Below, one piece after another: positions 53,701-58,313 of a DNA stretch of 64,000 nt. Numbering within the stretch: the stretch's first letter is position 1; the number at the start of each line of letters is the position of its first letter. A program made the translations under genes and the position numbers. The notes under the pieces were generated by a model. That model ran no database searches. It was not told where the DNA came from and saw only the letters and a program-made list of their open reading frames with translations. This stretch comes from Muscardinus avellanarius. Lineage: Eukaryota > Chordata > Mammalia > Rodentia > Gliridae. Location: positions 136,672,904 to 136,736,903 of the forward strand of contig OY726561.1 of assembly GCA_963383645.1 (NCBI GenBank). The letters run 5' to 3'.

Positions 53701-54633
53701 CTGCTGCCCAGAGCGTGCGCTGCCTGAGGACGGAGTACATTGCCGACTACCTGATGCAGGTGGGTGCCGCCCGGCGTGCAGAGGCGAGTGGGGATCGGGC
53801 GGCCAGCTCGACTCTTGTCTCCTGCTCTCTCCTCTGCCTACCCTCCTGTGTCCGTGTAATGGGCGTCTGTAAACACTTAGCATGGAGAGTGAATGTGACA
53901 AAGTTATAAAAATCTAAGTGCTCTCAAAGCTTTCACGATGCCTTTTAAGCCAGGTGGGTCACAGATTTGAGGCCAGCCTCAGCAACTTAGCGAGCGCACC
54001 ACGAAGGCCTGCACCACTTTGCCCAGCTCTGTGACCCATTTAAAGCTATGTCTTTATGTGAGAGCTGAAGTTTGGGGTGTTTTTCCTCTAAGAATACGCA
54101 GTTGACCTGGCATGATGGTACTTGTCATCCCCGCACTCGGGAGGCTGAGACTGGAGGATCGTTGGTTCTGGACAGCTTCAACTACTTAGGGAGGCCCTCT
54201 GCAACTTAATGAGACCGTTTCAAAATAAAGAATGAAAAATAGGGCTGGGGTATAGCTCAGAGGTAGAATGCCCCTGGGTTCCATCCTCAGCGCTGAAAAA
54301 TAAATAAATAATAATAATAATAATAATAGGGCCGGGAGTGTAGCTTGGAGATAGAAAGCCCCTGGATTCCATCCCTAGTACCACACACACAAAAAAATCT
54401 GCTCAGATTACGAGACCAAAAGAATCTATTACTTGATTACTTAAAATAAGTTTGAAATCTGAAAAAAAAGTTTACTTTTCCTTTTATAGGAATCTCCTCC
54501 TCCTGTGGAAAATTACTGTCTACCAGAAGCTGTTTCCTTTCTTCAGAATAATGAGGAGCCCGCACCCAGGCCCTCACAGAAGAGGAAAGCTCTCCCAGAG
54601 GAGAGCAAGACGAAGCGACCCCGGGCCCTCTGA
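13603..54633 (+). CDS. TOPBP1: TOPBP1, DNA topoisomerase 2-binding protein 1 (complete, 27 coding exons)
   Basis: The coding exons end to end give 4590 nt and a 1529-aa protein clearly orthologous to human TopBP1 (about 1522 aa). TopBP1 is a nuclear scaffold of nine BRCT repeats. Known roles: BRCT0-2 bind phospho-RAD9 of the 9-1-1 clamp and phospho-Treslin, BRCT5 binds MDC1/BLM phosphopeptides, a region between BRCT6 and BRCT7 activates ATR-ATRIP, and BRCT7-8 bind FANCJ and ATR. All junctions are GT-AG and keep phase. The key ATR-activating Trp (human W1145) is present as W1151. A basic C-terminus ([15 protein letters not shown]) fits a nuclear localisation signal. No frameshift or stop was found, so the gene looks functional. 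Confidence 0.97.
13687..14129. other. Start of TOPBP1 intron 2, unique sequence
   Basis: No exon or repeat recognised before the first SINE of the intron. Confidence 0.6.
14130..14340 (+). repeat. Old B1-dID SINE with long ID half
   Basis: The ID half keeps gtgcttgcctagcttgtgc and caaggacctgggg, the middle part missing from most copies here. It therefore belongs to an ancestral subfamily. Confidence 0.75.
14522..14720 (-). repeat. B1-dID SINE
   Basis: Antisense standard copy ending accatgcctggcc. Confidence 0.88.
14721..15204. other. Unique part of TOPBP1 intron 2
   Basis: Nothing beyond non-repetitive intron is recognised here. Confidence 0.55.
15205..15380 (+). repeat. B1-dID SINE
   Basis: Sense copy with a shortened middle (tcagcgaggtcctgcttc). 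Confidence 0.82.
15773..15970 (+). repeat. B1-dID SINE, intermediate subfamily
   Basis: Combines the tccccgcgcttggga start of the short subfamily with a longer B1 half, and ends in a C9A12 tail. Confidence 0.85.
16250..16384 (+). CDS. TOPBP1: TOPBP1 exon 3: residues 29-73, BRCT0
   Basis: Acceptor ttctttcag, donor GTCTGC (weak at +3 to +4). Encodes [20 protein letters not shown] onward to FEHLKK. 135 nt, phase 0 at both ends. Confidence 0.97.
16518..17022 (+). repeat. SINE interrupted by a 275-bp (GA)n tract
   Basis: A sense SINE runs from 16518 to gtgtaattcagag, where (GA)n-rich sequence with an internal (GT)n starts (16673-16947, ending in (GACA)n). A fragment of an antisense B1 half follows at 16948-17022. 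TOPBP1 intron 3. Confidence 0.85.
17265..17399 (+). repeat. Left arm of a ~135-bp inverted repeat
   Basis: The reverse complement of this segment recurs at 17754-17897 with only a handful of mismatches and one ~10-nt length difference. It is not part of any repeat family I recognise. Confidence 0.9.
17562..17753 (+). repeat. B1-dID SINE in the loop of the inverted repeat
   Basis: Sense copy with gcggcatggtggtgcacgc start and ccctgtaccacacac tail. Confidence 0.85.
17754..17897 (-). repeat. Right arm of a ~135-bp inverted repeat
   Basis: Pairs with 17265-17399; the shared core includes ctttttcagcttaatctgca on the complementary reading. It abuts the tail of the SINE. Confidence 0.9.
17933..18252 (-). 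repeat. Two antisense SINE copies
   Basis: A diverged full copy at 17933-18125 and a B1-half fragment at about 18170-18252. Confidence 0.75.
18491..18634 (+). CDS. TOPBP1: TOPBP1 exon 4: residues 74-121, end of BRCT0 and linker to BRCT1
   Basis: Acceptor tttttatag, donor GTAAGT. Encodes [20 protein letters not shown] and on to TSLDKDKR; 144 nt, symmetric phase 0. Confidence 0.97.
18803..18998 (-). repeat. B1-dID SINE
   Basis: Diverged antisense copy about 170 bp after TOPBP1 exon 4. Confidence 0.75.
19113..19541 (-). repeat. Two short-subfamily SINEs in tandem
   Basis: Copies at 19113-19302, with a (TTTA)n tail, and 19336-19541, both antisense with agccagcg...gctggcttcgaa in the B1 half. 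Confidence 0.88.
19650..19855 (+). repeat. B1-dID SINE
   Basis: Sense copy from gctgggctggacatggtgg to ccccagtgctgcaaac. Confidence 0.85.
19960..20385 (-). repeat. Nested antisense SINEs
   Basis: Outer copy: ID half at 19960-20025 and B1 half at 20265-20385. The inner full copy is at 20026-20248. Confidence 0.82.
20545..20999. repeat. B1-dID SINE (+) and old antisense fragment
   Basis: Sense standard copy at 20545-20735; a much older antisense fragment at 20893-20999. Confidence 0.75.
21041..21305 (+). repeat. B1-dID SINE with target duplication
   Basis: The copy at about 21056-21290 ends in (AAAT)n. AAAGTAATTTGTTA on both sides is its target duplication. Confidence 0.9.
21363..21510 (+). 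repeat. Internally deleted B1-dID SINE
   Basis: Lacks most of the B1 half centre; it ends about 80 bp upstream of TOPBP1 exon 5. Confidence 0.7.
21593..21774 (+). CDS. TOPBP1: TOPBP1 exon 5: residues 122-182, BRCT1
   Basis: Acceptor gggctgcag, donor GTAAGA. Contains [20 protein letters not shown], the phosphate-binding segment with the Lys-Lys pair (human K154/K155), then the BRCT Trp motif PSWIKTLW. Ends in phase 2. Confidence 0.97.
22211..22922. other. Unique part of TOPBP1 intron 5
   Basis: No gene or repeat recognised apart from a short antisense SINE scrap at about 22160-22215 just before it. Confidence 0.55.
22923..23119 (+). CDS. TOPBP1: TOPBP1 exon 6: residues 182-248, BRCT2 first half
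   Basis: Acceptor tttcgccag, donor GTGAAG. Encodes [20 protein letters not shown] and the THLIVQEP strand. 197 nt, ends in phase 1. Confidence 0.97.
23155..23335 (+). repeat. 5'-truncated B1-dID SINE
   Basis: Starts inside the B1 half at gctcccagcattcggg, 35 bp after exon 6. Confidence 0.85.
23702..24115. repeat. Antisense SINE and old sense SINE
   Basis: Antisense copy 23702-23888; old sense copy 23922-24115 whose ID half still has gaggcttgccttacgtaaac. Confidence 0.75.
24205..24772. repeat. Three SINEs
   Basis: Sense full copy 24205-24405, sense B1 half 24457-24570, and an antisense copy 24590-24772 preceded by (TG)n. Confidence 0.82.
24930..25502 (+). mobile_element. Old LINE-1 3' end
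   Basis: ctgctggtgggttgtaaatt and the following bases match the end of L1 ORF2/3' UTR. The segment ends tgatgtataatgaaagtgc then accagtaaa, like the 3' end of the younger element near 60290. Frames here are degraded. Confidence 0.6.
25503..25870 (+). repeat. Two B1-dID SINEs with (AC)n
   Basis: A 5'-truncated copy 25503-25632, (AC)n 25629-25653, then a full copy 25664-25870 ending in (AC)n. Confidence 0.82.
26060..26239 (+). CDS. TOPBP1: TOPBP1 exon 7: residues 248-308, BRCT2 end
   Basis: Acceptor atacaatag, donor GTAAGT. Encodes [20 protein letters not shown], including the conserved BRCT WFF motif, then a Ser/Thr-rich linker that diverges from human. Confidence 0.97.
26490..26640 (+). repeat. 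5'-truncated B1-dID SINE
   Basis: Diverged sense copy in TOPBP1 intron 7, about 115 bp before exon 8. Confidence 0.75.
26757..26923 (+). CDS. TOPBP1: TOPBP1 exon 8: residues 308-363, BRCT2-BRCT3 linker
   Basis: Acceptor aatttgtag, donor GTACGT. Encodes the conserved [20 protein letters not shown] before BRCT3. Confidence 0.97.
27508..28172. repeat. Three SINEs, two of them head to head
   Basis: Sense copy 27508-27700; antisense copy 27811-27989; sense copy 27985-28172 that begins at once, so the last two form an inverted pair. Confidence 0.85.
28363..28526 (+). CDS. TOPBP1: TOPBP1 exon 9: residues 364-418, BRCT3
   Basis: Acceptor tctttacag, donor GTCTTG (weak). Encodes [20 protein letters not shown] and [17 protein letters not shown]. 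An antisense SINE starts about 50 bp downstream. Confidence 0.97.
28581..29146. repeat. Three SINEs between TOPBP1 exons 9 and 10
   Basis: Short-subfamily antisense copy 28581-28775, sense standard copy 28811-29015, and a lone B1-like monomer 29027-29146 whose caggaggatcacagtgatgc is closer to an older monomer. Confidence 0.85.
29235..29485 (+). CDS. TOPBP1: TOPBP1 exon 10: residues 418-502, BRCT3 end and linker
   Basis: Acceptor tttgcag, donor GTGAGC. Encodes the [20 protein letters not shown] motif, a basic stretch [10 protein letters not shown] and an acidic end ADEDLLSQ. The last residues are poorly conserved. Confidence 0.96.
29697..29980 (-). repeat. Antisense ID half, (CATT)n and full SINE
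   Basis: ID half 29697-29752, (CATT)n 29754-29784, full intermediate-subfamily copy 29785-29980. Confidence 0.85.
30186..30495. repeat. Old antisense SINE and old ID monomer
   Basis: Antisense diverged copy 30186-30371; sense ID with long middle (gtgtgaggccctgattcaaa) at 30425-30495. Confidence 0.65.
30534..30965. repeat. Inverted pair of B1-dID SINEs
   Basis: Sense copy 30534-30740 and antisense copy 30762-30965, tail to tail with a 20-bp gap. Confidence 0.85.
31188..31638 (+). repeat. Two sense B1-dID SINEs
   Basis: 31188-31396 and 31452-31638. The second ends gcctctgggttccatcccc, an intermediate-subfamily feature. Confidence 0.87.
31685..31918 (+). repeat. ID monomer followed by alternating purine-pyrimidine repeat
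   Basis: ID-like 31685-31752, then about 165 bp of (CA)n with TATGCA, GTGTAT and CGCG variants. Confidence 0.8.
31942..32020 (+). repeat. Possible MIR fragment
   Basis: tttgactctggatcgcagct, cagttctgccgctttataac and tgcatgacaaggagctt recall the tRNA-related half of MIR. Old and uncertain. Confidence 0.4.
32370..32650 (-). repeat. Short-subfamily SINE and L1 3' tip
   Basis: Antisense SINE 32370-32565 flanked by tttgatcactttt/tttgattactttt. At 32580-32650 the complement reads tgattacaatgcaccaataa, an L1 3' terminus. Confidence 0.7.
33009..33364 (+). CDS. TOPBP1: TOPBP1 exon 11: residues 502-620, BRCT4
   Basis: The longest coding exon (356 nt); acceptor ctttgcag, donor GTAAGA. A diverged linker is followed by [20 protein letters not shown], the start of BRCT4, ending VVTNTWL. 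Confidence 0.97.
33365..33898. other. TOPBP1 intron 11, repeat-free
   Basis: A 534-nt intron with no SINE or exon seen. Confidence 0.6.
33899..34071 (+). CDS. TOPBP1: TOPBP1 exon 12: residues 621-678, BRCT4-BRCT5
   Basis: Acceptor tttaaaag is purine-rich for a splice acceptor; donor GTATGT. Encodes [20 protein letters not shown] and the start of BRCT5 ([20 protein letters not shown]). Confidence 0.97.
34463..35140 (+). repeat. Three sense SINEs in TOPBP1 intron 12
   Basis: Diverged copy 34463-34640, short-subfamily copy 34717-34910, standard copy 34940-35140 ending in (CA)n. Confidence 0.87.
35161..35240. repeat. Nested palindrome
   Basis: Outer arms TTTTCTATCTTAATGTA (35161-35177) and its exact complement (35224-35240); inner arms CTTCATAAGT (35187-35196) and ACTTATGAAG (35201-35210) around a 4-nt loop. 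Confidence 0.92.
35370..35581 (+). CDS. TOPBP1: TOPBP1 exon 13: residues 678-749, BRCT5
   Basis: Acceptor aaatttcag. Encodes [20 protein letters not shown] and [20 protein letters not shown]; the Lys-rich strand is the phosphopeptide pocket (human K704 region). The donor is AAG|GTCCAT, a poor match at +3 to +5, but it is the only one that keeps phase with exon 14. Confidence 0.93.
35602..35642 (+). repeat. (GT)n microsatellite after the exon 13 donor
   Basis: Starts 20 bp into intron 13; GTGCGT interruptions. Confidence 0.95.
35643..36208. other. Unique part of TOPBP1 intron 13
   Basis: GC-rich in the middle (35830-36000), with open frames but no recognised homology. Confidence 0.5.
36209..36410 (+). 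repeat. B1-dID SINE
   Basis: Sense copy; aagtgtttcgta before and aagtgttttgta after suggest its target duplication. Confidence 0.87.
36880..37705 (-). mobile_element. Antisense fragment of an old LINE-1 (ORF2 end and 3' UTR)
   Basis: On the minus strand the frames contain L1-like pieces: [20 protein letters not shown] near 37100 and [20 protein letters not shown] near 37600, the ends of L1 ORF2. The nucleotide strings gttgtttatggctgaataaa and gcatcctcgccagcatctgt are classic antisense L1 sequence. Frames are broken; a non-functional relic in TOPBP1 intron 13. Confidence 0.75.
37716..38090 (-). repeat. Two antisense B1-dID SINEs
   Basis: 37716-37889 and 37899-38090, each with its own T-rich start. 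Confidence 0.85.
38293..38579 (+). CDS. TOPBP1: TOPBP1 exon 14: residues 749-844, linker before BRCT6
   Basis: Acceptor atctctag, donor GTAAGG. Ser/Thr/Pro-rich linker with [20 protein letters not shown] and [15 protein letters not shown], both highly conserved with human. Confidence 0.97.
38608..38790 (+). repeat. Diverged B1-dID SINE
   Basis: Starts about 30 bp after the exon 14 donor; the ID half has lost its first bases. Confidence 0.72.
39007..39145 (+). repeat. Possible MIR fragment
   Basis: tctcttcatacagaggataa, taacacttgccctgaagctt and ggatcaaatacagcagtatg follow the 3' half of MIR. Confidence 0.45.
39402..39578 (-). repeat. Old B1-dID SINE
   Basis: Antisense, with several small deletions. 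Confidence 0.72.
40047..40283 (-). repeat. Two antisense B1 halves
   Basis: 40047-40165 and 40166-40283; neither has an ID half. Confidence 0.72.
40286..40840. other. Unique part of TOPBP1 intron 14
   Basis: No exon or repeat recognised. Confidence 0.5.
40841..41036 (+). repeat. Diverged B1-dID SINE
   Basis: Sense copy about 180 bp before exon 15. Confidence 0.78.
41218..41391 (+). CDS. TOPBP1: TOPBP1 exon 15: residues 845-902, linker before BRCT6
   Basis: Acceptor gtacacag after a long pyrimidine tract; donor GTAGGC. Encodes [20 protein letters not shown] and [18 protein letters not shown]. Phase 0 at both ends. Confidence 0.97.
41479..41588 (+). CDS. TOPBP1: TOPBP1 exon 16: residues 903-939, BRCT6 start
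   Basis: Acceptor tacgtag, donor GTGAGG. Encodes [20 protein letters not shown] and LGADYR. The intron before it is short (87 nt, 41392-41478). Confidence 0.96.
41715..42183 (-). repeat. Two antisense B1-dID SINEs
   Basis: 41715-41911 and 41985-42183; the second is preceded by (TG)n and GAGAGAGA. Confidence 0.82.
42184..42705. other. End of TOPBP1 intron 16
   Basis: Mostly unique. gtaatctcagtacatgggag at about 42246-42265 is a scrap of a SINE. Confidence 0.5.
42706..42829 (+). CDS. TOPBP1: TOPBP1 exon 17: residues 939-980, BRCT6
   Basis: Acceptor gctgttcag, donor GTAAGC. Encodes [20 protein letters not shown] and [13 protein letters not shown] with the BRCT Trp. Confidence 0.97.
43253..44005 (+). 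repeat. Cluster of sense SINEs and monomers
   Basis: 43253-43430 standard; 43440-43582 old, with a long ID half (gcactagcttgtctagcata); 43660-43775 B1 half; 43776-43920 shortened copy; 43946-44005 ID half. Confidence 0.75.
44170..44644. repeat. Antisense and sense B1-dID SINEs
   Basis: Antisense copy 44170-44391; sense copy 44421-44644 ending (AAAC)n. AAATGGTTTTA on both sides of the sense copy is its target duplication. Confidence 0.88.
44733..44929 (-). repeat. (GT)n and truncated SINE reaching the exon 18 acceptor
   Basis: (GT)n 44733-44772, then an antisense intermediate-subfamily SINE that stops at tcctcctgtctta, 22 bp before exon 18. Confidence 0.87.
44951..45106 (+). CDS. TOPBP1: TOPBP1 exon 18: residues 981-1032, BRCT6 end
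   Basis: Acceptor gttgtctttcag lies 20 bp from the end of an antisense SINE. Encodes [20 protein letters not shown], then a fast-changing tail. Donor GTAGGG begins a (GGGGC)n run. Confidence 0.95.
45107..45138 (+). repeat. (GGGGC)n at a splice donor
   Basis: Five G3-4 runs start at the exon 18 donor (gtagggcggggcggggcggg), within a 78-nt intron. Confidence 0.95.
45185..45284 (+). CDS. TOPBP1: TOPBP1 exon 19: residues 1033-1066, ATR-activating domain
   Basis: Acceptor tttgagtag, donor GTAAGG. An acidic, weakly conserved segment ([20 protein letters not shown]) ending GNGRNDSKG, which is conserved with human. Confidence 0.93.
45508..46116. repeat. Four SINE pieces, one nested
   Basis: Old antisense ID 45508-45570; short-subfamily antisense copy 45591-45770; antisense B1 half 45771-45815 plus 45995-46116 interrupted by a sense copy 45816-45990 with AAACAGGGTCTC on both sides. 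Confidence 0.87.
46133..46665. repeat. Antisense SINE and sense 3' part
   Basis: Antisense copy 46133-46330; sense copy lacking most of its B1 half at 46553-46665. Confidence 0.82.
46979..47171 (+). CDS. TOPBP1: TOPBP1 exon 20: residues 1066-1130, ATR-activating domain
   Basis: Acceptor gcctccag, donor GTGTGT. Encodes [20 protein letters not shown] and a Ser/Arg-rich stretch [20 protein letters not shown]. Confidence 0.97.
47271..47420 (-). repeat. B1-dID SINE
   Basis: Antisense, diverged, 100 bp after exon 20. Confidence 0.75.
47421..47869. other. Unique part of TOPBP1 intron 20
   Basis: No feature recognised. Confidence 0.5.
47870..48079 (-). repeat. Antisense SINE with duplicated ID start
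   Basis: ID half 47870-47925, poly-T, then a second tcctggggatgga start joined to a B1 half. Confidence 0.78.
48269..48495 (+). CDS. TOPBP1: TOPBP1 exon 21: residues 1130-1206, core of the ATR-activating domain
   Basis: Acceptor ctccgtag, donor GTGAGG. Carries [20 protein letters not shown]: the SQ (S1144 here) is the ATM site region and W1151 matches human W1145, required for ATR activation. RARLAS places S1165 at the known AKT site (human S1159). The rest is fast evolving. Confidence 0.97.
48930..49382. repeat. Antisense and sense B1-dID SINEs
   Basis: Antisense copy 48930-49095 and sense copy 49178-49382 with an A17 linker. Confidence 0.85.
49554..49720 (+). CDS. TOPBP1: TOPBP1 exon 22: residues 1206-1261, linker to BRCT7
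   Basis: Acceptor tttcccacag, donor GTGTGG. Encodes [20 protein letters not shown] and the near-invariant [20 protein letters not shown]. Confidence 0.96.
49895..50003 (+). CDS. TOPBP1: TOPBP1 exon 23: residues 1262-1298, BRCT7 start
   Basis: Acceptor ttccatccag, donor GTACTG. Encodes [20 protein letters not shown] and [15 protein letters not shown]. Confidence 0.97.
50004..50529. other. TOPBP1 intron 23
   Basis: Only a short SINE-like scrap near 50238-50275; otherwise unique. Confidence 0.5.
50530..50693 (+). CDS. TOPBP1: TOPBP1 exon 24: residues 1298-1352, BRCT7
   Basis: Acceptor cctgcgcag, donor GTCTGT. Encodes [20 protein letters not shown] and [14 protein letters not shown], with the phosphate-contact and Trp motifs of a canonical BRCT. 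GC-rich relative to neighbours. Confidence 0.97.
50694..51340. other. TOPBP1 intron 24
   Basis: Repeat-free; atgtagataccatggtgttt and atctacatggggttcttgaa give only weak local symmetry. Confidence 0.5.
51341..51478 (+). CDS. TOPBP1: TOPBP1 exon 25: residues 1353-1398, between BRCT7 and BRCT8
   Basis: Acceptor cctctctag, donor GTGCTG (weak). Encodes [20 protein letters not shown] and the basic helix [18 protein letters not shown]. Confidence 0.96.
51516..51840 (+). repeat. 5'-truncated SINE and old B1-dID
   Basis: 51516-51625 truncated standard copy; 51637-51840 old copy with gcagtgcttgctagcctgca in its ID half. Confidence 0.75.
52255..52996. repeat. Cluster of SINE pieces
   Basis: Antisense diverged copy 52255-52427, antisense scrap 52500-52580, old sense ID 52609-52690, antisense ID half 52728-52785, antisense full copy 52800-52996. 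Confidence 0.7.
53163..53288 (+). repeat. B1 half of a SINE
   Basis: Left monomer only, 85 bp before exon 26. Confidence 0.72.
53373..53462 (+). CDS. TOPBP1: TOPBP1 exon 26: residues 1399-1428, BRCT8 start
   Basis: Acceptor ttggttacag, donor GTTTGT. Encodes [20 protein letters not shown] and [10 protein letters not shown]. At 90 nt it is the shortest fully coding internal exon; symmetric phase 0. Confidence 0.97.
53598..53759 (+). CDS. TOPBP1: TOPBP1 exon 27: residues 1429-1482, BRCT8
   Basis: Acceptor ctcgctag, donor GTGGGT. Encodes [20 protein letters not shown] and [13 protein letters not shown]. 162 nt, symmetric phase. Confidence 0.97.
54109..54397 (+). repeat. B1-dID SINE, (AAT)n and extra ID half
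   Basis: Full copy to 54296, (AAT)n 54308-54329, ID half 54330-54397; ends about 90 bp before exon 28. Confidence 0.88.
54490..54633 (+). CDS. TOPBP1: TOPBP1 exon 28: residues 1483-1529 and stop codon
   Basis: Acceptor ccttttatag. Encodes [20 protein letters not shown] and a basic tail [19 protein letters not shown] that resembles a bipartite nuclear localisation signal. TGA at 54631-54633. The final residues differ from human (ends ...RPRVH). Confidence 0.97.
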   Translation, partial: ESPPPVENYCLPEAVSFLQNNEEPAPRPSQKRKALPEESKTKRPRAL

Positions 54634-55200
54634 TGGCGCCTCTGGCGCGCCGGACGCGGGGCTCCAGCAGCCCAGCAGAACCGCGGGCAGCTGCCCCAGG
54701 AGGGAACGAGGCCCCCGCTCAGGTTTGCACCACCTGAGATTTTAATCACTGACGCACTGTTTAATAAAGCCTTACATGAACTAACAACAAAGGGATCCAG
54801 CTCCTCGCCCGCCCGCGGGCCGCGCTGCCCTGTGGGGGCCCTCTGTGTCTTTCTTGTAAATATCAGCAATGAGTTTAGCTTCAAAATGTCGTCCTTAACT
54901 CACGAAAACAAAGTTGTCTATTGGGATTTATTCATGGTTTTCCAGCTTTTATTTTCTCACCATTTAACCTCTTTTAGCAGGAGCCTGAGCCCAGGGTTGA
55001 ATGCAGAGGCTGGGGCTTAACCCTAGAATCACCTGTGTGTATATATGTATATGTGTTTGTACAGACCTCCATGATGATGGCCAAGTTTGGGCACCAAAAC
55101 TTGGAAAATGTGACAATAAAGAATAAAAATAGTGACTCAAATTAGTATTAAGATGTGCTGAGATCTGTTGAAGCAATAAAAGAATTGTAAAAGTTAGAAC
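54634..55200 (+). other. TOPBP1: TOPBP1 3' UTR
   Basis: Polyadenylation signals AATAAA occur at 54763-54768 and 55175-55180, with a further AATAAA/AATAAAA pair near 55115. Alternative 3' ends are therefore possible. No SINE lies in this stretch. Confidence 0.7.
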
Positions 55201-55360
55201 CAAATTGTTAATTATACTTCTGATGTTTAGTATTCGTGCAGATTTTTTCTGTCAGTTTCTAAGAACCCTTCTGTTAGAACTGAGTTACAATGGCCTTTAT
55301 TATGCTATACTAAGCACAAGTACCGTGCATTACCACAGTCTTCTAGGAGTACCTCATCCT

Positions 55361-55945
55361 AGCCAGGCGTGCTGATGCGCACTTGGAGTCCAGCAGTTTG
55401 GAGGTGGAGACCGGAAGAGCTCGTTCGAGGCCAGCCTCAGCTGCTTAGCAAGGCCCTTCGCAACTCAGTGAGACCCTGTTTCAAGAAAAAAATAGGGCTG
55501 AGGGTGTAGCTCGGAGGAGTAACGCCTCTGAGTTCCATCCCTACAACAAAAGAGTAAAAATATAAAAATAGGCCCGGTACTGCCCAAGGGAAGAAATAAG
55601 CCAAAAGCAAAGCACTGGGAATGTGGCTCTGGTAGGGCCCTGGGTTCAGTCCTCAGTGCCACAAAGGTAAGTGAATAAATATAAAATTAAGTGGAAGCCG
55701 GGCTTGGTAGCACATGCTTGTAATCCTAGTACTTGGGAGGACAGCCTCAGCCAGTAGCGAGACTGTTAACAACCTAGGAAGAACCTGTTATAAGAAAATA
55801 GGTCTGAGGTTGTAGCTCAGAGGTAGAATCTCTCTGGGTTCAATTCCCAGTATCCCCAAAACAAAAATAAAATAGGGCTGGGGTGTATCTTAGAGAGAGG
55901 AGAGAGATCGCCCCTGGATTCAATCCCCAGTACTACCACCACGGG
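55361..55945 (+). repeat. Sense SINEs downstream of TOPBP1
   Basis: Full copy 55361-55565, ID half 55612-55667, full copy 55694-55865, ID half 55875-55940 with a GAGAGA insertion. Confidence 0.82.
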
Positions 55946-56905
55946 GAAAGTTAAAAGAACTACACAGAACTACGAACCAAGACCACAATGAGATGTTACT
56001 TCACTCTTGCTGAAGGCTAGAATTAAGGATTCGCCCACAAAACACGAGTGAGGTGTAGAGAAACTGAAGCCCTCAGCATTGCTGCTGGGGATGAAACGCA
56101 TCTATTTTTCTTTTTTCCAGTACTAGGGGTGGAACCCAGGGGCATTCTATCTCCAAGCTCCATCCCCAGCCCTGTTCTTTTTTTTTTTTTTTTGTGTGTG
56201 GTACCAGAAATGGAACCCAGAGGCTTTTCTACCTTTGGGCTATACTCCCAGGCCTATTTTATATTTTATTTGGAAACAGGGTCTCACTGAGTTGCTGAGA
56301 GCCTAGTAGCTGAGGCTGGCCTTGAACCTGTGTGATCCTCCAGTCTCAGCCTCCCAAGGGCTGGGATTACAAGTGTGCCCACCACGCCTGGCTCTATTGC
56401 TTTTATTTTGAAACAGGGTCTCACTGAATTGCCAAGGGCCTAAGTAGCAGAGGCTGTCAGAACCACAATCCTGTTTCAGCCTCCTCAATGCTGGGGTTAC
56501 AAGCAAGCAGCGCCACACCCGGCTGGTGCAGCTATTTTTTAAGACTCTGGGAGGTTCTAATTTCATTTCCAAAAGAATGGGAAACATACAGACACAAAAA
56601 CCCCTGTACTTCCAAGTTTACAGCAACATTGTTATGACGGCCAAAACCAAATGCCCACCACCCCAGGAATATATAAAATTACACAAGATGTATCCACACC
56701 TTGATGTGTTTAGCAAAAAACAAAACAAAAAACAACCTGATACAAGACTGAAAGGCAGCCATAAAGGATCTCATAATCTTGTTTACACACCAGAATACCC
56801 AGAACAGAGAAACCTACAGAAACAAAGTCGCTCCTGGGGCTGGGACACTGGAGGGCCAGAAATGCTCACAGCTGGGAGTCCTTTGGAGTGATGAAAATGT
56901 GGAGG
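55946..56905 (+). mobile_element. Old LINE-1 3' end, interrupted by SINEs
   Basis: 55946-56104 (accacaatgagatgttactt, cattgctgctggggatgaaa) and 56525-56905 (acacaaaaacccctgtactt, ttggagtgatgaaaatgtgg) are consecutive parts of one L1 3' end. The two sides rejoin exactly when the SINE block between them is removed. Confidence 0.75.
56105..56524 (-). repeat. Nested antisense SINEs inside the old L1
   Basis: Outer copy 56105-56175 plus 56395-56524; inner intermediate-subfamily copy 56176-56394. Confidence 0.85.
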
Positions 56906-56910
56906 AATAG

Positions 56911-57300
56911 GTAGGGCCGGGCATGGTGGCGTCTGCCCGTAACCCCAGGACTTGGGAGGCAGACCAGGGCTCACAGGTTCACAGCCAGCCTCAGCTACTT
57001 AGGCCCTCCACAACTTAGTGTGACCCTGTTTAAAAACAAAAAAAAAAAGCCGGGCGTGGTGGCGCACACTTGTAATCCCCGCGCTTGGGAGGCAGGGACA
57101 TGAGGATCGAAGCCAGCCGCGTGTGCTGGCTTAGGAGACCCTGTTTCCAAATAAAAATGTAAAAATAGGTCTGGGAGTGTAGCCCGGAGTAGAAGGACTT
57201 CCAGGAACCCCAGTACCACCTAAATAAATAAATAAAAAATAGGGCTGTGGGTGTAGCTCAGGGGTAAAATGCTCCTGGGGTAAATCCTCAGTACAAAATA
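56911..57300 (+). repeat. Nested sense SINEs
   Basis: Outer copy 56911-57047 plus ID half 57240-57300; inner short-subfamily copy 57048-57238 with a (AAAT)n tail. Confidence 0.87.
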
Positions 57301-57365
57301 CATGGCTCAGTGCTAAGCATCGCTGGGTTCAGTCTGTAGTACCAGGGAAAAAATCAGGTAGTCAG

Positions 57366-57547
57366 TCAGGCGTGGTGGCGCATGCTTGTAATCCCAGTAC
57401 TTGGGAGGCTGGAACAGGAGGATCGCAGCTTAGTAGCCAGCCTCAGCTACTTGTGAGGCCCTCTGCAACTTAGTGAGACCGTGTTTCAAAATAAATAAAA
57501 AATAGGGTTCAGCCAACCCCTGGCACCAGAAACCAAAATAGGGTAGT
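57366..57547 (+). repeat. B1-dID SINE next to the half-L1
   Basis: Sense copy with part of the ID half deleted; the half-L1 inserted right after it. Confidence 0.85.
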
Positions 57548-57562
57548 CAAGAAAAACATCTC

Positions 57563-58313
57563 GAGGACTTCCGGGAAGATGGCGACCGAGAAAAGCGGGG
57601 CTTAAGAGTCCCGCTAACAACCAATCTCCATTACCACAAAAAGAGCGCCTTTCATAGCCAGAAAACACCATCACCAGAAAAACAAAAAAACCACCAGGCT
57701 CCAGAGAGAAAGCGGACTGAGAACAGAGCTCAGGGCCACAGAGGAGACACACGCGCCCGAGGACGCGGCAGCAGCGCCATACTGCCGGCGGCAGCGGCGA
57801 ACTCAGCGGACGGCTACAGCAAGCCGAGGTGAGCTGATGCGGAACAGCCAGGCGGGATCTTTCGGCGCAGACGGCATTTAAAGCTCCCAGTGGCTGAGCT
57901 CAGCACACGCTGCAGGGATTCAGCGTGGAAATCAAAACCAGAGAAGAAAAAATATGCCAGCCTCATGGCCGAGGGCGTGGCAGAGGCGCCATATTGCCAC
58001 CGGCGGCGGCAGCAGCAGTGAATTCACCGAGTCCAGTACAGCTACATCTACGTACTCAAGAACAGTGAGTCAAATTGCGGGCCACAGAGGAGAAATCCCA
58101 GTATTGTGCCTCCTGGGACTTGACCCAGTGAGGGAGTGGTGGTGGCAGAGATATCACACCATAGGAGAGCGTGCAACCTGGCACCCCCCCATAGTTTAAA
58201 GCAGCCTCTATCGACTCCCTGGGTCGGAGACTCTGTGATACAACCCAGTAAAGGAGTAGTAGGGTCTGAGATAATACAGACTCGAGATCCAGAGCACCTT
58301 AAGTGAAGCCATA
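57563..58313 (+). promoter_or_regulatory. Half-L1 5' UTR / internal promoter
   Basis: GC-rich start with aagatggcgaccg, a YY1-type motif as at the 5' end of other L1s. Two further inverted YY1-like motifs gcgccatactgcc (57775) and gcgccatattgcc (57985) sit in two diverged repeat units that both also contain ggccacagaggaga (57734 and 58081). Confidence 0.65.
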